A stretch of DNA of 64,000 nucleotides from Comamonadaceae bacterium (GTDB taxonomy: Bacteria > Pseudomonadota > Gammaproteobacteria > Burkholderiales > Burkholderiaceae_C), in contig JAIYCG010000001.1 of assembly GCA_027488115.1 (NCBI GenBank), positions 298,911 to 362,910 on the forward strand, written 5' to 3'. Under the pieces are notes generated by a model. It ran no database searches and had not been told where the DNA came from. It saw nothing but the letters and a program-made list of their open reading frames with translations. Within the stretch, counting starts at the first letter, position 1. Each line of letters opens with the position of its first letter. Of this stretch, positions 1 through 9,486 are shown one piece after another. A program made the position numbers and the translations under genes.

Positions 1-483
1 GATTTCCATCGCGGCTTTGTCTGACTCCACCGTGATGAGCGACTGCTCCATTTTGATGGCATCGCCAGGTTTGACAAAGATTTCAATGACTGCAACGTCT
101 TTGAAATCACCAATGTCGGGCACGTGAACCTCGATAGGTCCATTTGCAGACGAGGCGGCAGCAACAAGCACAGGCGCTGCAGCAGCAGATGCTGAGGCGA
201 CAGCAGGTGCAGCATCAGCTGCGGCGGGCGCAACAGCTGCGTCGCCACTTGCTTCCACCATCAACACCACCGAGCCTTCTTTGACTTTATCGCCCAACTT
301 CACTCGCAACTCTTTCACCACGCCCGCAGTGGAAGATGGAATTTCCATCGATGCTTTGTCAGATTCAACCGTGATCAATGACTGCTCAACCTTGACGGTG
401 TCTCCCACCTTGACCATCAACTCAATGACCGCAACTTCATCGAAATCACCGATGTCAGGAACTTTGACTTCTACCAATGCCAT
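1..483 (-). CDS. aceF: Dihydrolipoamide acetyltransferase (PDH E2), N-terminal part, cut by window edge
   Basis: This is the acetyl-transferring core of the pyruvate dehydrogenase complex, passing the acetyl group from E1 to CoA through swinging lipoyl arms. Only the first 161 residues are inside the window. They show a first lipoyl domain with the lipoyl-lysine motif [10 protein letters not shown], an Ala/Pro-type flexible linker, and a second lipoyl domain whose ESDKAAMEI motif sits at the window edge, so the protein has at least two lipoyl domains. The start is the ATG at 483, which begins the typical [12 protein letters not shown] domain edge. It follows aceE on the same strand with a 21-base gap, so the two are surely co-transcribed. 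The catalytic domain lies outside the window. Confidence 0.95.
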   Translation of the reverse strand, partial: MALVEVKVPDIGDFDEVAVIELMVKVGDTVKVEQSLITVESDKASMEIPSSTAGVVKELRVKLGDKVKEGSVVLMVEASGDAAVAPAAADAAPAVASASAAAAPVLVAAASSANGPIEVHVPDIGDFKDVAVIEIFVKPGDAIKMEQSLITVESDKAAMEI

Positions 484-504
484 GTGTGTCTCCAAATTTT
501 GTGA

Positions 505-3201
505 TCAAGCGTACAAAGGATTGACCTTGTCGGTCTTGATGCCGTATTGCTTCAAAGCTTCTGCAACTTTGGCAACGGGCACAGCGCCTTCTTCGCTCAA
601 GGCTTTGAGAGCAGCCACAACGATGTAGTGGCGGTTGATTTCAAAGTGCTCACGCAATTTGCTTCGGAAATCACTGCGCCCAAAACCATCGGTTCCCAAC
701 ACTTTGTAAGTGCGTCCCTTGGGTATGAACGGTCGAATTTGTTCCGCGTAGTTTTTCATGTAGTCGGTGGAAGCGATCACGGGACCCGCAAACTTGGCCA
801 ACTGCTGCTCTACAAATGACACGCGCGGTGTCTCCAAGGGGTGCAACATGTTGAATCGCTCAGCGTCTTGGCCATCGCGTGTCAACTCGTTGAAGCTTGG
901 GCAACTCCAAACATCTGCCGCAACGCCCCAATCTTTAGACAGCAATTCTTGCGCAGCCAAGGACTCACGGAGAATGGTGCCCGAGCCCATCAATTGAACT
1001 CTGGTCTTGTTTTTGCCACCCGCTTTGCACAAGTACATGCCTTTGATGATTTGCTCTTCCGTGCCAGGCGTGAGGCCGGGCATGGCGTAGTTTTCATTCA
1101 ACAAAGTGAGGTAGTAGTAAACGTTGTCTTGTTTTTCGACCATGCGTTTCAAACCATGGTGCAAGATCACGCCCACTTCGTGTGCAAAGGTGGGGTCGTA
1201 ACTGATGCAATTTGGAATGGTGCCAGCCAATATGTGGCTATGGCCATCTTCGTGCTGCAAGCCTTCGCCATTCAAAGTGGTGCGGCCTGATGTACCGCCC
1301 AACAAGAAACCACGTGCTTGCATGTCGCCAGCGGCCCATGCTAAATCGCCAATGCGCTGGAAACCAAACATCGAGTAGTACACATAAAAAGGCACCATGA
1401 TGCGGTTGCTGGTGGAATAGCTGGTGGCGGCTGCAATCCAGCTCGACATCCCCCCCGCTTCGTTGATGCCCTCTTGCAAAATTTGACCGGCTTTGTCTTC
1501 TTTGTAGTACATCACTTGGTCTTTGTCGACAGGTGTGTACTGCTGGCCTGCAGGGTTGTAGATGCCGACTTGGCGGAACAAACCCTCCATACCAAAGGTG
1601 CGGGCTTCGTCAACCAAGATAGGAACAACGCGGGGTCCTAGTGCTTGATCGCGTAGCAATTGGGTAAGAAAGCGAACATAAGCTTGGGTGGTCGAAATTT
1701 CACGGCCCTCTGGCGTAGGCTCCATGACCGATTTGAAAACATCCAGCGACGGCACAGTAAAGCTTTCATCGGCTTTCGTGCGGCGGTGCGGCAAGTAGCC
1801 ACCCAAGGCCTTGCGCCGCTCGTGCAAATAACGCATCTCGGGCGTGTCATCGGCAGGTTTGTAGAAGGGAACCTTAGACAACTCGCTGTCTGGCACAGGA
1901 ATATTGAAGCGGTCGCGCATGTAACGAACATCTTCATCTGAAAGTTTTTTGGTTTGGTGAACGTTGTTCTTGCCCTCGCCCACTTTGCCCATGCCAAAAC
2001 CTTTAACCGTTTTGATCAACAAAACAGTAGGTTGGCCCTTGGTGTTCACCGCTTGATGGTATGCGGCATAAACTTTTTGGGGGTCATGACCGCCGCGCTT
2101 CAATGACCAAATTTCTTCATCGCTCATGTGCGACACCATCTCTAGTGTGCGAGGGTCACGACCGAAGAAATGCTTGCGAACGTAAGCACCATCATTGGCT
2201 TTGAAAGCTTGGAAGTCGCCATCCAAAGTCTCCATCATGATTTTGCGAAGGGCCCCATCTTTGTCACGGGCCAAAAGTTTGTCCCACTCGCTGCCCCACA
2301 ACAGCTTGATCACGTTCCAGCCAGAACCTCTGAATTCGCTTTCAAGTTCTTGAACAATTTTGCCGTTGCCACGAACAGGACCGTCCAAACGTTGCAAGTT
2401 GCAATTGACCACAAAAATAAGGTTGTCGAGATTTTCGCGAGCCGCTAAACCAATCGCGCCCAAAGACTCCACTTCGTCCATTTCGCCATCACCACAAAAC
2501 ACCCACACTTTTCGGTTTTCAGTGTTGGCAATGCCGCGAGCGTGTAGGTATTTTAAAAATCGCGCTTGGTAAATGGCCATCAAGGGACCAAGGCCCATGG
2601 AAACCGTAGGAAACTGCCAAAACTCAGGCATTAATTTGGGGTGCGGATAACTGGACAAACCTTTGCCATCAACTTCTTGGCGGAAGTTCAGCAATTGCTC
2701 TTCCGTCAAGCGGCCTTCAAGGTAAGCCCTGGCGTAAACACCGGGAGAGACGTGGCCTTGGATGTACAAGCAATCACCGCCATGGTTTTCACTTTCGGCA
2801 TGCCAAAAATGGTTGAAGCCGGCACCAAACATGTGTGCCAATGAGGCAAAGGAGCCAATGTGACCACCCAAATCGCCCCCATCTTCTGGGTTGTGTCGAT
2901 TGGCTTTCACCACCATGGCCATGGCGTTCCAGCGCATGTAGGCGCGAAGACGCTCTTCAATTTCAATGTTGCCAGGGCAATGGGCTTCTTGGTCAGGCTC
3001 GATGGTATTGACGTAGCCCGTGTTGGCCGAAAAAGGCATGTCGATGCTTTGCTCTCGGGCATGTTCCAACAACTGCTCCAGCAGGAAGTGGGCTCGTTCG
3101 CCCCCCTCCTTTTCGATGACGGCCGAGAGTGCGTCCATCCATTCGCGCGTTTCGGTTGAATCTAAGTCAAGTTGGACGTTATTTGGCTGAACGGCTGACA
3201 T
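505..3201 (-). CDS. aceE: Pyruvate dehydrogenase E1 component, homodimeric type
   Basis: Thiamine-diphosphate-dependent decarboxylation of pyruvate and reductive acetylation of the E2 lipoyl groups; cytoplasmic, first step of the PDH complex. The 898-residue length fits the homodimeric AceE family. Seen motifs are the ThDP-binding GDGEMDE followed by the NCNLQ stretch, the HIGSFAS region near the N-terminus, and the transketolase-like middle domain with DEARTFGMEGLFRQVG. A good ribosome-binding site (AGGAG) precedes the ATG at 3201. First gene of an aceE-aceF operon. Its promoter region overlaps that of the divergent sensor kinase gene. ThDP dependence links it loosely to the TPP-riboswitch receptor at 51 kb, but that link is inference only. 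Confidence 0.97.
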   Translation of the reverse strand: MSAVQPNNVQLDLDSTETREWMDALSAVIEKEGGERAHFLLEQLLEHAREQSIDMPFSANTGYVNTIEPDQEAHCPGNIEIEERLRAYMRWNAMAMVVKANRHNPEDGGDLGGHIGSFASLAHMFGAGFNHFWHAESENHGGDCLYIQGHVSPGVYARAYLEGRLTEEQLLNFRQEVDGKGLSSYPHPKLMPEFWQFPTVSMGLGPLMAIYQARFLKYLHARGIANTENRKVWVFCGDGEMDEVESLGAIGLAARENLDNLIFVVNCNLQRLDGPVRGNGKIVQELESEFRGSGWNVIKLLWGSEWDKLLARDKDGALRKIMMETLDGDFQAFKANDGAYVRKHFFGRDPRTLEMVSHMSDEEIWSLKRGGHDPQKVYAAYHQAVNTKGQPTVLLIKTVKGFGMGKVGEGKNNVHQTKKLSDEDVRYMRDRFNIPVPDSELSKVPFYKPADDTPEMRYLHERRKALGGYLPHRRTKADESFTVPSLDVFKSVMEPTPEGREISTTQAYVRFLTQLLRDQALGPRVVPILVDEARTFGMEGLFRQVGIYNPAGQQYTPVDKDQVMYYKEDKAGQILQEGINEAGGMSSWIAAATSYSTSNRIMVPFYVYYSMFGFQRIGDLAWAAGDMQARGFLLGGTSGRTTLNGEGLQHEDGHSHILAGTIPNCISYDPTFAHEVGVILHHGLKRMVEKQDNVYYYLTLLNENYAMPGLTPGTEEQIIKGMYLCKAGGKNKTRVQLMGSGTILRESLAAQELLSKDWGVAADVWSCPSFNELTRDGQDAERFNMLHPLETPRVSFVEQQLAKFAGPVIASTDYMKNYAEQIRPFIPKGRTYKVLGTDGFGRSDFRSKLREHFEINRHYIVVAALKALSEEGAVPVAKVAEALKQYGIKTDKVNPLYA

Positions 3202-3236
3202 GTTTGTCTCCTTTGTAGGCCGTGGTTGAACTATTT

Positions 3237-3265
3237 TTGACGAATTTTCTCACAAAGTTTAAATT
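3237..3265 (+). promoter_or_regulatory. Sigma-70 type promoter for the sensor kinase operon
   Basis: A -35 element TTGACG (3237-3242) and a -10 element TAAATT (3260-3265) are separated by 17 bases. They match the consensus at 5/6 and 4/6 positions. Transcription would begin near 3272, so the earliest possible kinase start codon at 3222 is unlikely. The site overlaps the opposite-strand promoter proposed for aceE. Confidence 0.5.
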
Positions 3266-3272
3266 ATTTCAA
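3244..3272 (-). promoter_or_regulatory. Sigma-70 type promoter for aceEF
   Basis: Read on the minus strand, TTGAAA (3272-3267) and GAAAAT (3249-3244) are separated by 17 bases and match the -35 and -10 consensus at 5/6 and 4/6. Transcripts would start near 3237 and reach the aceE ATG at 3201 after a leader of roughly 35 bases. It lies almost exactly on top of the plus-strand promoter, so the two could not be occupied at once. Confidence 0.4.
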
Positions 3273-3319
3273 ATTGTGCTTCATGATTTCACTATGCAAA
3301 ATATGAAGGAAGAGGCTTA

Positions 3320-3333
3320 CCCTAAACTTAGGG
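3320..3333. repeat. Perfect short palindrome in the kinase leader
   Basis: CCCTAA-AC-TTAGGG is a perfect 6-bp inverted repeat with a 2-base centre, lying about 50 bases downstream of the proposed kinase promoter and just before the ATG at 3336. It could be an operator, for instance for the adjacent response regulator, or chance. Confidence 0.3.
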
Positions 3334-3335
3334 AC

Positions 3336-5882
3336 ATGAAGTCCCCCACAGTATCAAAAGCCATCATGGCGATCAAACCTGTATCTTGGTGGCGTCGTTG
3401 GTGGAAACGTCAAAATCCTCTCAAACAAGACAGGTTTGCAACCCTTGCGCCTGTCGCATCGGTGTTGCTGTTTTTCAGCGCCATTGCATTTTCATTCTGG
3501 TATCTCAAAATCGAAGAAGTTGATCGGGAACAAGAGGCTGTCAAACGAGATGTTGAGTACAGCCAGCAAAGACTGAGACTCAGACTTTTAGAACGGCAAG
3601 AACAAATCATGCGTTTGGCGCGCGATGTCTCCAACAAGGACATTGATCTCAAAGAATTTTCAAGGCGTACTGAAAACCTTGTTTTAAAAAATCCAGAACT
3701 AAAGACGGTGGCATGGATCGATGACCGCAGAAAAGTTTTGGCAAGTGCAACTGCTCCAAGCGTCTTGATCAGCCAAAAATGGCGAGTTGGTGAAGTGATC
3801 AAGTGGGGCGAATCAGAAAATAGCTACACGTTGGCGCGCGATCTCATGCAACCCATTTATTCGCAGGAAGACGACGGCAGCCTGTCTATGGCGAACAACG
3901 CAACGGGTCAAGAGACCTTCGCCAAAAACGTGGTCCTTCAATTGCACATTCCTCTGACCAACTCTCAGGGCAGATTCAATGGCGTGATCATGGCTGAGTA
4001 TGCTGTTGAAAGTTTATTGCGCTATGGCGTTCCCAGTGAAATCGCCGCAAAGTATGCTGTTTCACTGTTGGATGCAGATGGCAATCTAATTGCAGGCCAG
4101 TCCATCGCCAAGCGACCTAGCATTTGGAATTTCATGCCCGGCATTGCTTTTCAAAACAATGAATACGAAGTTCCCGTATCGCCCGTTGGCAACGGACTCA
4201 TTCTCAGAGCGCAGGCATGGCGCACTTCACAAGACCTTGTTGGAAATGGCATGTTTTGGGTCATTGGGGCACTCAGTATGCTGACCGCATGGATGCTGAT
4301 TGCCAATTGGCGACATACCCGCAAGCGACAACAAACACAAAAAGAACTGATTGCCGAAACAAACTTCAGAAGGGCCATGGAAAACTCCATGCTCACGGGT
4401 ATGCGCGCTTTGGACATGGAGGGACGAATCAGCTACGTCAACTTGGCTTTCTGTCAAATGACAGGTTGGCAAGAGCACGAATTAATTGGTGCCGTAGCGC
4501 CCTACCCTTACTGGCCAAACGAGGACAGAGAAAGTTTAATGGCACGATTGGATGAAGAACTCAGTGGCGAACAAACGCCCGGTGGCTTCCAGGTTCGGGT
4601 CAAACGAAAAAATGGCAGCGTCTTTGATGCACGCCTTTACGTCTCTCCTCTCATTGACGCCAACGGTCAACAAACCGGATGGATGACATCGATGACGGAC
4701 ATTACAGAGCCAAATCGTGTGAGAGAACAATTGGCTGCCTCCTATGAGCGCTTCACCATCGTACTCGAAGCCTTAGACGCATCCGTGTCTGTTGCACCTC
4801 TTGGCAGTGCCGAATTGTTATTTGCGAACAAACTCTACCGTCAGTGGTTTGGGATTGACACACTCGGGCATTTGAATTTGGTTGAACAAGCGGGCATGCT
4901 TGATATCAGAAACTCAGAAACCGAAATGGACGATGTGGATGCTTTGGCAGGTTTACCCACAGAAAGTCTCACTGTGGCTCCAGCTGAAAGGGCTGAAATC
5001 TATTTGGAACATTTGGCCAAATGGCTCGAGATTCGCACTCGCTATATCCATTGGGCCGACGGCAGGCTGGCCCAACTGGTGATTGCCACTGACATTACCG
5101 CACGCCGAAAAGCAGAAGAGATGGCTTTTCAACAAGCTGAACGCGCGCAAAATGCGAGTCGCCTGATTACGATGGGGGAAATGGCCTCTAGCGTTGCTCA
5201 TGAGTTGAATCAACCCTTGACGGCTATCAGCAATTACTGCAACGGCATGCTTTCGCGAATCAAAGGTCAACAAATTGAAGAAGTAGACTTGATTTGGGCA
5301 CTGGAAAAAACCGCTCATCAGGCCCAGCGCGCAGGTCAAATCATTCACCGAATTAGATCTTTTGTGAAGCGAAGCGAGCCCAATCGATCGCCATCGTCGG
5401 TTTTGAGCATGGTCAATGAGGCCGTTGAATTGGCCGAAATTGAGCTTCGACGTCGCAATGTTCGACTGTCGCATTATGTCGCTGCGAGATTGCCACTACT
5501 CAGTGTGGACCCCATCTTGATTGAGCAAGTTTTAATCAATTTGATGAAAAATGCCGCAGAGTCCATTGACAATGCAGAACGCCCGGTTGGAAAAAGGCAT
5601 GTGGAGTTAAGGGTGGTTCCCAAGACGGTGAATGCCCAAAACACAGTCCACTTTTCAGTCAGTGACACAGGAAAAGGCTTGCCGCCTCAGGTGATGGAAC
5701 GTCTTTACGAGGCCTTCTTTTCAACCAAAGTGGAGGGCATGGGCATTGGCCTCAACCTCTGCCGAACCATTGTTGAATCACATCAAGGCAGAATCAAGGC
5801 TGAGAACCTCTACAATGCCGACGAAGTTGTTGGATGTTGTTTTTCTTTTTGGCTACCCGTCACGGTGAACCAGAACAATTAA
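3336..5882 (+). CDS. Membrane PAS-domain sensor histidine kinase
   Basis: Sensor kinase of a two-component system with the FixJ-type regulator that follows it. With the ATG at 3336 it has 848 residues. It shows a transmembrane segment at about 36-57, a periplasmic sensing region of about 250 residues, a second membrane segment at about 305-325, a PAS domain at about 340-450, a second PAS-like region, then a HisKA domain with the phospho-acceptor His622 in VAHELNQPL. The HATPase domain follows with the N-box NLMKNAAESI and the G-boxes DTGKGLP and GMGIGLNLC. The layout resembles FixL- and DctB-like kinases, but the signal is unknown. The start is uncertain: ATGs at 3294, 3303 and 3366 are in frame and none has a well-spaced ribosome-binding site. 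Divergent from aceEF, hinting at a link with pyruvate metabolism. Confidence 0.9.
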   Translation: MKSPTVSKAIMAIKPVSWWRRWWKRQNPLKQDRFATLAPVASVLLFFSAIAFSFWYLKIEEVDREQEAVKRDVEYSQQRLRLRLLERQEQIMRLARDVSNKDIDLKEFSRRTENLVLKNPELKTVAWIDDRRKVLASATAPSVLISQKWRVGEVIKWGESENSYTLARDLMQPIYSQEDDGSLSMANNATGQETFAKNVVLQLHIPLTNSQGRFNGVIMAEYAVESLLRYGVPSEIAAKYAVSLLDADGNLIAGQSIAKRPSIWNFMPGIAFQNNEYEVPVSPVGNGLILRAQAWRTSQDLVGNGMFWVIGALSMLTAWMLIANWRHTRKRQQTQKELIAETNFRRAMENSMLTGMRALDMEGRISYVNLAFCQMTGWQEHELIGAVAPYPYWPNEDRESLMARLDEELSGEQTPGGFQVRVKRKNGSVFDARLYVSPLIDANGQQTGWMTSMTDITEPNRVREQLAASYERFTIVLEALDASVSVAPLGSAELLFANKLYRQWFGIDTLGHLNLVEQAGMLDIRNSETEMDDVDALAGLPTESLTVAPAERAEIYLEHLAKWLEIRTRYIHWADGRLAQLVIATDITARRKAEEMAFQQAERAQNASRLITMGEMASSVAHELNQPLTAISNYCNGMLSRIKGQQIEEVDLIWALEKTAHQAQRAGQIIHRIRSFVKRSEPNRSPSSVLSMVNEAVELAEIELRRRNVRLSHYVAARLPLLSVDPILIEQVLINLMKNAAESIDNAERPVGKRHVELRVVPKTVNAQNTVHFSVSDTGKGLPPQVMERLYEAFFSTKVEGMGIGLNLCRTIVESHQGRIKAENLYNADEVVGCCFSFWLPVTVNQNN

Positions 5883-5907
5883 TTAGCAAGTAAACCTGGA
5901 AAAACCA

Positions 5908-6534
5908 ATGAGTTTGATACCTAAAAAAGGAACTGTTTACGTTGTCGATGATGACGAAGCCGTTCGTGATTCCCTCCAGTGGTTACTAGAGGGCAAAGAT
6001 TACCGTGTCAGATGTTTTGATTCAGCAGAATCCTTCCTAAGCCGCTACGATCCTCGCGAGGTGGCTTGCCTCATCGTCGACATTCGCATGGGCGGCATGA
6101 CCGGACTCGAGCTTCAGGATAAATTGATGGAGAGAAAATCACCATTGCCTATTGTCTTTATCACTGGACATGGCGATGTGCCAATGGCGGTTGACACCAT
6201 GAAAAAAGGGGCCATGGACTTCATTCAGAAGCCCTTCAAGGAAGATGACTTGGTCAGTTTGGTCGAGCGCATGCTAGAAAGTGCTCGGGAGTCATTTTCA
6301 GACCACCAAAATGCCGCTAACCGCGATGCCTTGCTTGCGAAACTCACGGGACGTGAAGCACAAGTGCTTGAACGCATCGTGGCGGGCCGTTTGAACAAGC
6401 AGATTGCCGATGATCTGGGCATCAGCATCAAAACCGTTGAAGCCCACCGTGCCAACATCATGGAAAAACTCAACGCCAATACCGTCGCAGATTTGCTCAA
6501 AATCGCCCTCGGACAAAACGCCCCTAAGGGCTGA
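5908..6534 (+). CDS. FixJ/NarL-type response regulator
   Basis: Transcriptional response regulator and partner of the kinase 25 bases upstream. The receiver domain (about 8-125) has the acidic pocket VVDDDE and the phospho-acceptor Asp58 in LIVDIRMGG; the switch region ends in a KPF motif. The C-terminal LuxR-type helix-turn-helix (about 145-205) begins [12 protein letters not shown] and contains the recognition helix [13 protein letters not shown], which is FixJ/TodT-like. The 208-residue length is normal for the family. Only 10 bases separate it from folD, so folD is probably read from the same transcript. Target genes cannot be read from the sequence; the divergent aceEF promoter and the palindrome at 3320 are natural candidates. 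Confidence 0.92.
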   Translation: MSLIPKKGTVYVVDDDEAVRDSLQWLLEGKDYRVRCFDSAESFLSRYDPREVACLIVDIRMGGMTGLELQDKLMERKSPLPIVFITGHGDVPMAVDTMKKGAMDFIQKPFKEDDLVSLVERMLESARESFSDHQNAANRDALLAKLTGREAQVLERIVAGRLNKQIADDLGISIKTVEAHRANIMEKLNANTVADLLKIALGQNAPKG

Positions 6535-6544
6535 AATTAAGGAC

Positions 6545-7390
6545 ATGACAGCCCACATCATCGACGGCAATGCCCTCTCGCAAAAGTTACGCGCAGATGT
6601 CACTGGTCGCGCCACTGCACTGAAAGCTAAAGGCATCACACCAGGATTAGCCGTTTTATTGGTCGGAGACAATCCAGCCAGCCAAGTTTACGTGCGAAAC
6701 AAAGTCAAAGCTTGCCATGACTGCGGCCTGCACTCTGTCTTAGAAAAGCATCCGGAATCCCTTTCAGAAGCGGCTTTGCTGGAACGCATTGCCGCACTCA
6801 ATCTCGACCCAAGCATTCATGGCATCTTGGTTCAATTGCCCTTGCCTCAGCACATTGATGCACAAAAAGTCATTGAAGCCATAGCGCCTGCGAAAGATGT
6901 CGATGGATTTCACATCGCAAGTGCAGGCGCACTGATGACGGGCATGCCTGGGTTTTGGCCCTGCACGCCTTATGGCTGCATGAAAATGTTGGAAAGCATT
7001 GGCTATGATCTCAAAGGAAAACATGCTGTGGTCCTAGGTCGTAGCAACATCGTTGGCAAGCCAATGGCCTTGATGCTGTTACAAAAAAATGCCACCGTCA
7101 CAATTTGCCACAGCGCCACCCCAGACTTGAAAGCCATGACGCTTCAAGCCGATGTCATCGTGGCGGCAGTAGGCAAGCGCAATCTCTTGACAGCCGACAT
7201 GGTGAAACCTGGTGCTGTGGTGTTGGACGTTGGCATGAATCGAAATGAGGAAGGCAAACTCTGTGGTGATGTCGACTATGCGGATGTTGCGCAGATTGCA
7301 GGCTACATCACGCCTGTACCCGGCGGCGTAGGACCCATGACCATCACCATGTTGCTGGTCAATACGCTTGAGGCTGCAGAACGTCTTTAA
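6545..7390 (+). CDS. folD: Bifunctional methylenetetrahydrofolate dehydrogenase / cyclohydrolase
   Basis: Interconverts 5,10-methylene-, methenyl- and 10-formyl-tetrahydrofolate in cytoplasmic one-carbon metabolism. The 281 residues match the family length. Seen are the N-terminal catalytic domain with the YVRNKVKAC lysine motif and the GILVQLPLP signature, then the Rossmann domain with [15 protein letters not shown], and the C-terminal [10 protein letters not shown] signature. The ATG at 6545 was chosen because it begins the conserved MTAHIIDG; a longer in-frame reading starting at 6404 overlaps the response regulator and is not homologous there. It sits 10 bases after the regulator. Confidence 0.96.
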   Translation: MTAHIIDGNALSQKLRADVTGRATALKAKGITPGLAVLLVGDNPASQVYVRNKVKACHDCGLHSVLEKHPESLSEAALLERIAALNLDPSIHGILVQLPLPQHIDAQKVIEAIAPAKDVDGFHIASAGALMTGMPGFWPCTPYGCMKMLESIGYDLKGKHAVVLGRSNIVGKPMALMLLQKNATVTICHSATPDLKAMTLQADVIVAAVGKRNLLTADMVKPGAVVLDVGMNRNEEGKLCGDVDYADVAQIAGYITPVPGGVGPMTITMLLVNTLEAAERL

Positions 7391-7433
7391 TTGATCGGCC
7401 TGTTCTTTTTAGAATCCTTTACTCTTTTCATTG

Positions 7434-9482
7434 ATGTCCTCCACCAGCTTTAACCCCTTGCGCCAAACTGGCGGTTTGCCCTTGTTCGACGAGATCAAAC
7501 CTGATCATGTCAACCAAGCCATTGATGAGCTTTTGAAGTCAGCTTCGAACGCTCTAGAGAGAGTCACAAAATCAGACTTCCCATCGACCTGGCACGAAAT
7601 TGCCAAGGTCCTCGATGTGTGCACTGAACAACTCAGCAGGGCATGGGGCGCTGTCAGCCATTTGAACAGCGTGGCAGATACGCCCGAGCTGCGAGCAGCT
7701 TACAACGATGCCCTACCGAAGGTTACAGAATTCTGGACTAAGCTTGGATCCGACGAAAAGCTCTATGCCAAATACAAAGCTGTCGATCCTGCGCAACTTG
7801 ATGCAGCACAAAAGCAAGCTTTGAAGAATGCCCTTCGCAACTTTGTTCTTGGCGGCGCTGAACTGCAAGGTGAAGTCAAGTTAAGGTATGCCGCTGTTCA
7901 AGAGCGAATGGCTGAACTGACCCAGAAATTCAGTGAAAACGCTTTAGATGCCACCGATCGATTTTCCCTGTTCGTTTCAAGGGATGAATTGACGGGTGCG
8001 CCAGATGATGTCATCCAAACAGCGCGTGCTGCTGCCGAAAAAGACGGCAAAGAGGGTTACAAACTGACTTTGAAAATGCCTTGCTACTTGCCTGTGATGC
8101 AGTTTGCAAACAGCAGTGATTTAAGAAAAAAACTTTACCGAGCCTATGTGACTCGCGCCTCTGATCAAGCTGATGCAGAATTTGCAAGCTTAGACAACAG
8201 CGCCCTGATTCAAGAAATTTTGCAACTTCGCCAAGAAGAAGCTCACCTTTTGGGTTTCAATAATTTTGCTGAAGTTTCTGTGGCAACCAAAATGGCTGAC
8301 TCTCCTGAAAAGGTCATTGCTTTCCTTCGCGATTTGTCCAAGCGGGCCCGCCCCTTTGCAGAAAAAGATTTACATGACTTGCGAAAGTTTGCAGCCGAAC
8401 ATTTGAACTTACAAGACCCACAAGCTTGGGATTGGCCTTACATTGGCGAAAAATTGAAGGAAGCCCAATACAGCTTCAGTGAACAAGAAGTGAAACAATA
8501 TTTCACAGCGCCCAAAGTGCTTCAAGGCTTGTTCAAAATCATTGAAACTTTGTTCGAAGTCAGTATTCAAGCAGACACTGCGCCAGTGTGGCATCCATCT
8601 GTTAGTTTCTATCGGATCGAAAGAAATGGCAACTTGCTCGGCCAGTTCTATCTTGACCCACCAGCCCGAGCAGGCAAACGCGGCGGCGCTTGGATGGACG
8701 ATGTTCGTGCCCGTTGGTTAAGACCGGACAATGGTCAATTACAAACCCCAGTGGCTCATTTGGTCTGCAATTTTGCGGAGGGTGTCGACGGTAACCCTCC
8801 CTTGCTAACCCATGACGACGTCATCACGCTGTTTCACGAATTTGGACATGGTTTGCACCACATGCTCACCCAGGTCAATGAGCGAGATGTCTCTGGCATC
8901 AGTGGAGTTGAGTGGGATGCTGTTGAATTGCCAAGTCAATTCATGGAAAACTTTTGTTGGGAATGGTCTGTGTTGAAGCACATGACTTCCCACGTCAAAA
9001 CTGGTGCTCCGTTGCCACGCGAATTATTTGACAAAATGCTGGCTGCGAAGAACTTTCAAAGTGGCTTGCAAACACTTCGCCAAATTGAGTTTGCATTGCT
9101 AGACATATTGCTACACAGCGAGCACAACCCGACCGAAAACTTCATGCCGGTTTTGGACCAAGTTCGGGCTGAGGTTGCCGTCATTCAACCGCCTGCCTTC
9201 AACCGCATGGCGCACACTTTCAGCCACATTTTTGCGGGTGGTTATGCGGCGGGTTATTACAGCTACAAATGGGCTGAAGTTTTATCTGCTGATGTTTATG
9301 CTGCGTTTGAAGAAACTGTACAGCCCGACGGTTCACCCAGCTTAGAAACAGGTAGACGTTACCGAAAGGCCATTTTGGAGGCTGGTGGAAGCCGTCCTGC
9401 CCTGGAATCATTCATCGCTTTCAGAGGCCGCGAACCTTCTATCAATGCACTGCTCAGACATCAAGGCATGTCGGCCGATTAA
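7434..9482 (+). CDS. prlC: Oligopeptidase A, M3 family zinc metallopeptidase
   Basis: Cytoplasmic zinc endopeptidase that degrades short peptides, including cleaved signal peptides. The 682-residue protein is a full-length M3 enzyme with the zinc motif HEFGH at about 468-472 and the downstream third-ligand helix around GVEWDAVELPSQFMENF. The C-terminal GGYAAGYYSYKWAEVLSADVY block is typical of the family. The ATG at 7434 is preferred over an adjoining TTG at 7431. It follows folD by about 40 bases without a clear terminator and ends four bases before the convergent rpiA. Confidence 0.95.
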   Translation: MSSTSFNPLRQTGGLPLFDEIKPDHVNQAIDELLKSASNALERVTKSDFPSTWHEIAKVLDVCTEQLSRAWGAVSHLNSVADTPELRAAYNDALPKVTEFWTKLGSDEKLYAKYKAVDPAQLDAAQKQALKNALRNFVLGGAELQGEVKLRYAAVQERMAELTQKFSENALDATDRFSLFVSRDELTGAPDDVIQTARAAAEKDGKEGYKLTLKMPCYLPVMQFANSSDLRKKLYRAYVTRASDQADAEFASLDNSALIQEILQLRQEEAHLLGFNNFAEVSVATKMADSPEKVIAFLRDLSKRARPFAEKDLHDLRKFAAEHLNLQDPQAWDWPYIGEKLKEAQYSFSEQEVKQYFTAPKVLQGLFKIIETLFEVSIQADTAPVWHPSVSFYRIERNGNLLGQFYLDPPARAGKRGGAWMDDVRARWLRPDNGQLQTPVAHLVCNFAEGVDGNPPLLTHDDVITLFHEFGHGLHHMLTQVNERDVSGISGVEWDAVELPSQFMENFCWEWSVLKHMTSHVKTGAPLPRELFDKMLAAKNFQSGLQTLRQIEFALLDILLHSEHNPTENFMPVLDQVRAEVAVIQPPAFNRMAHTFSHIFAGGYAAGYYSYKWAEVLSADVYAAFEETVQPDGSPSLETGRRYRKAILEAGGSRPALESFIAFRGREPSINALLRHQGMSAD

Positions 9483-9486
9483 GTGC

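Noticed and set aside
3222..3335. Extended N-terminus of the sensor kinase from a GTG at 3222
   Set aside because: The codon lies upstream of the best promoter and the added residues are not kinase-like.
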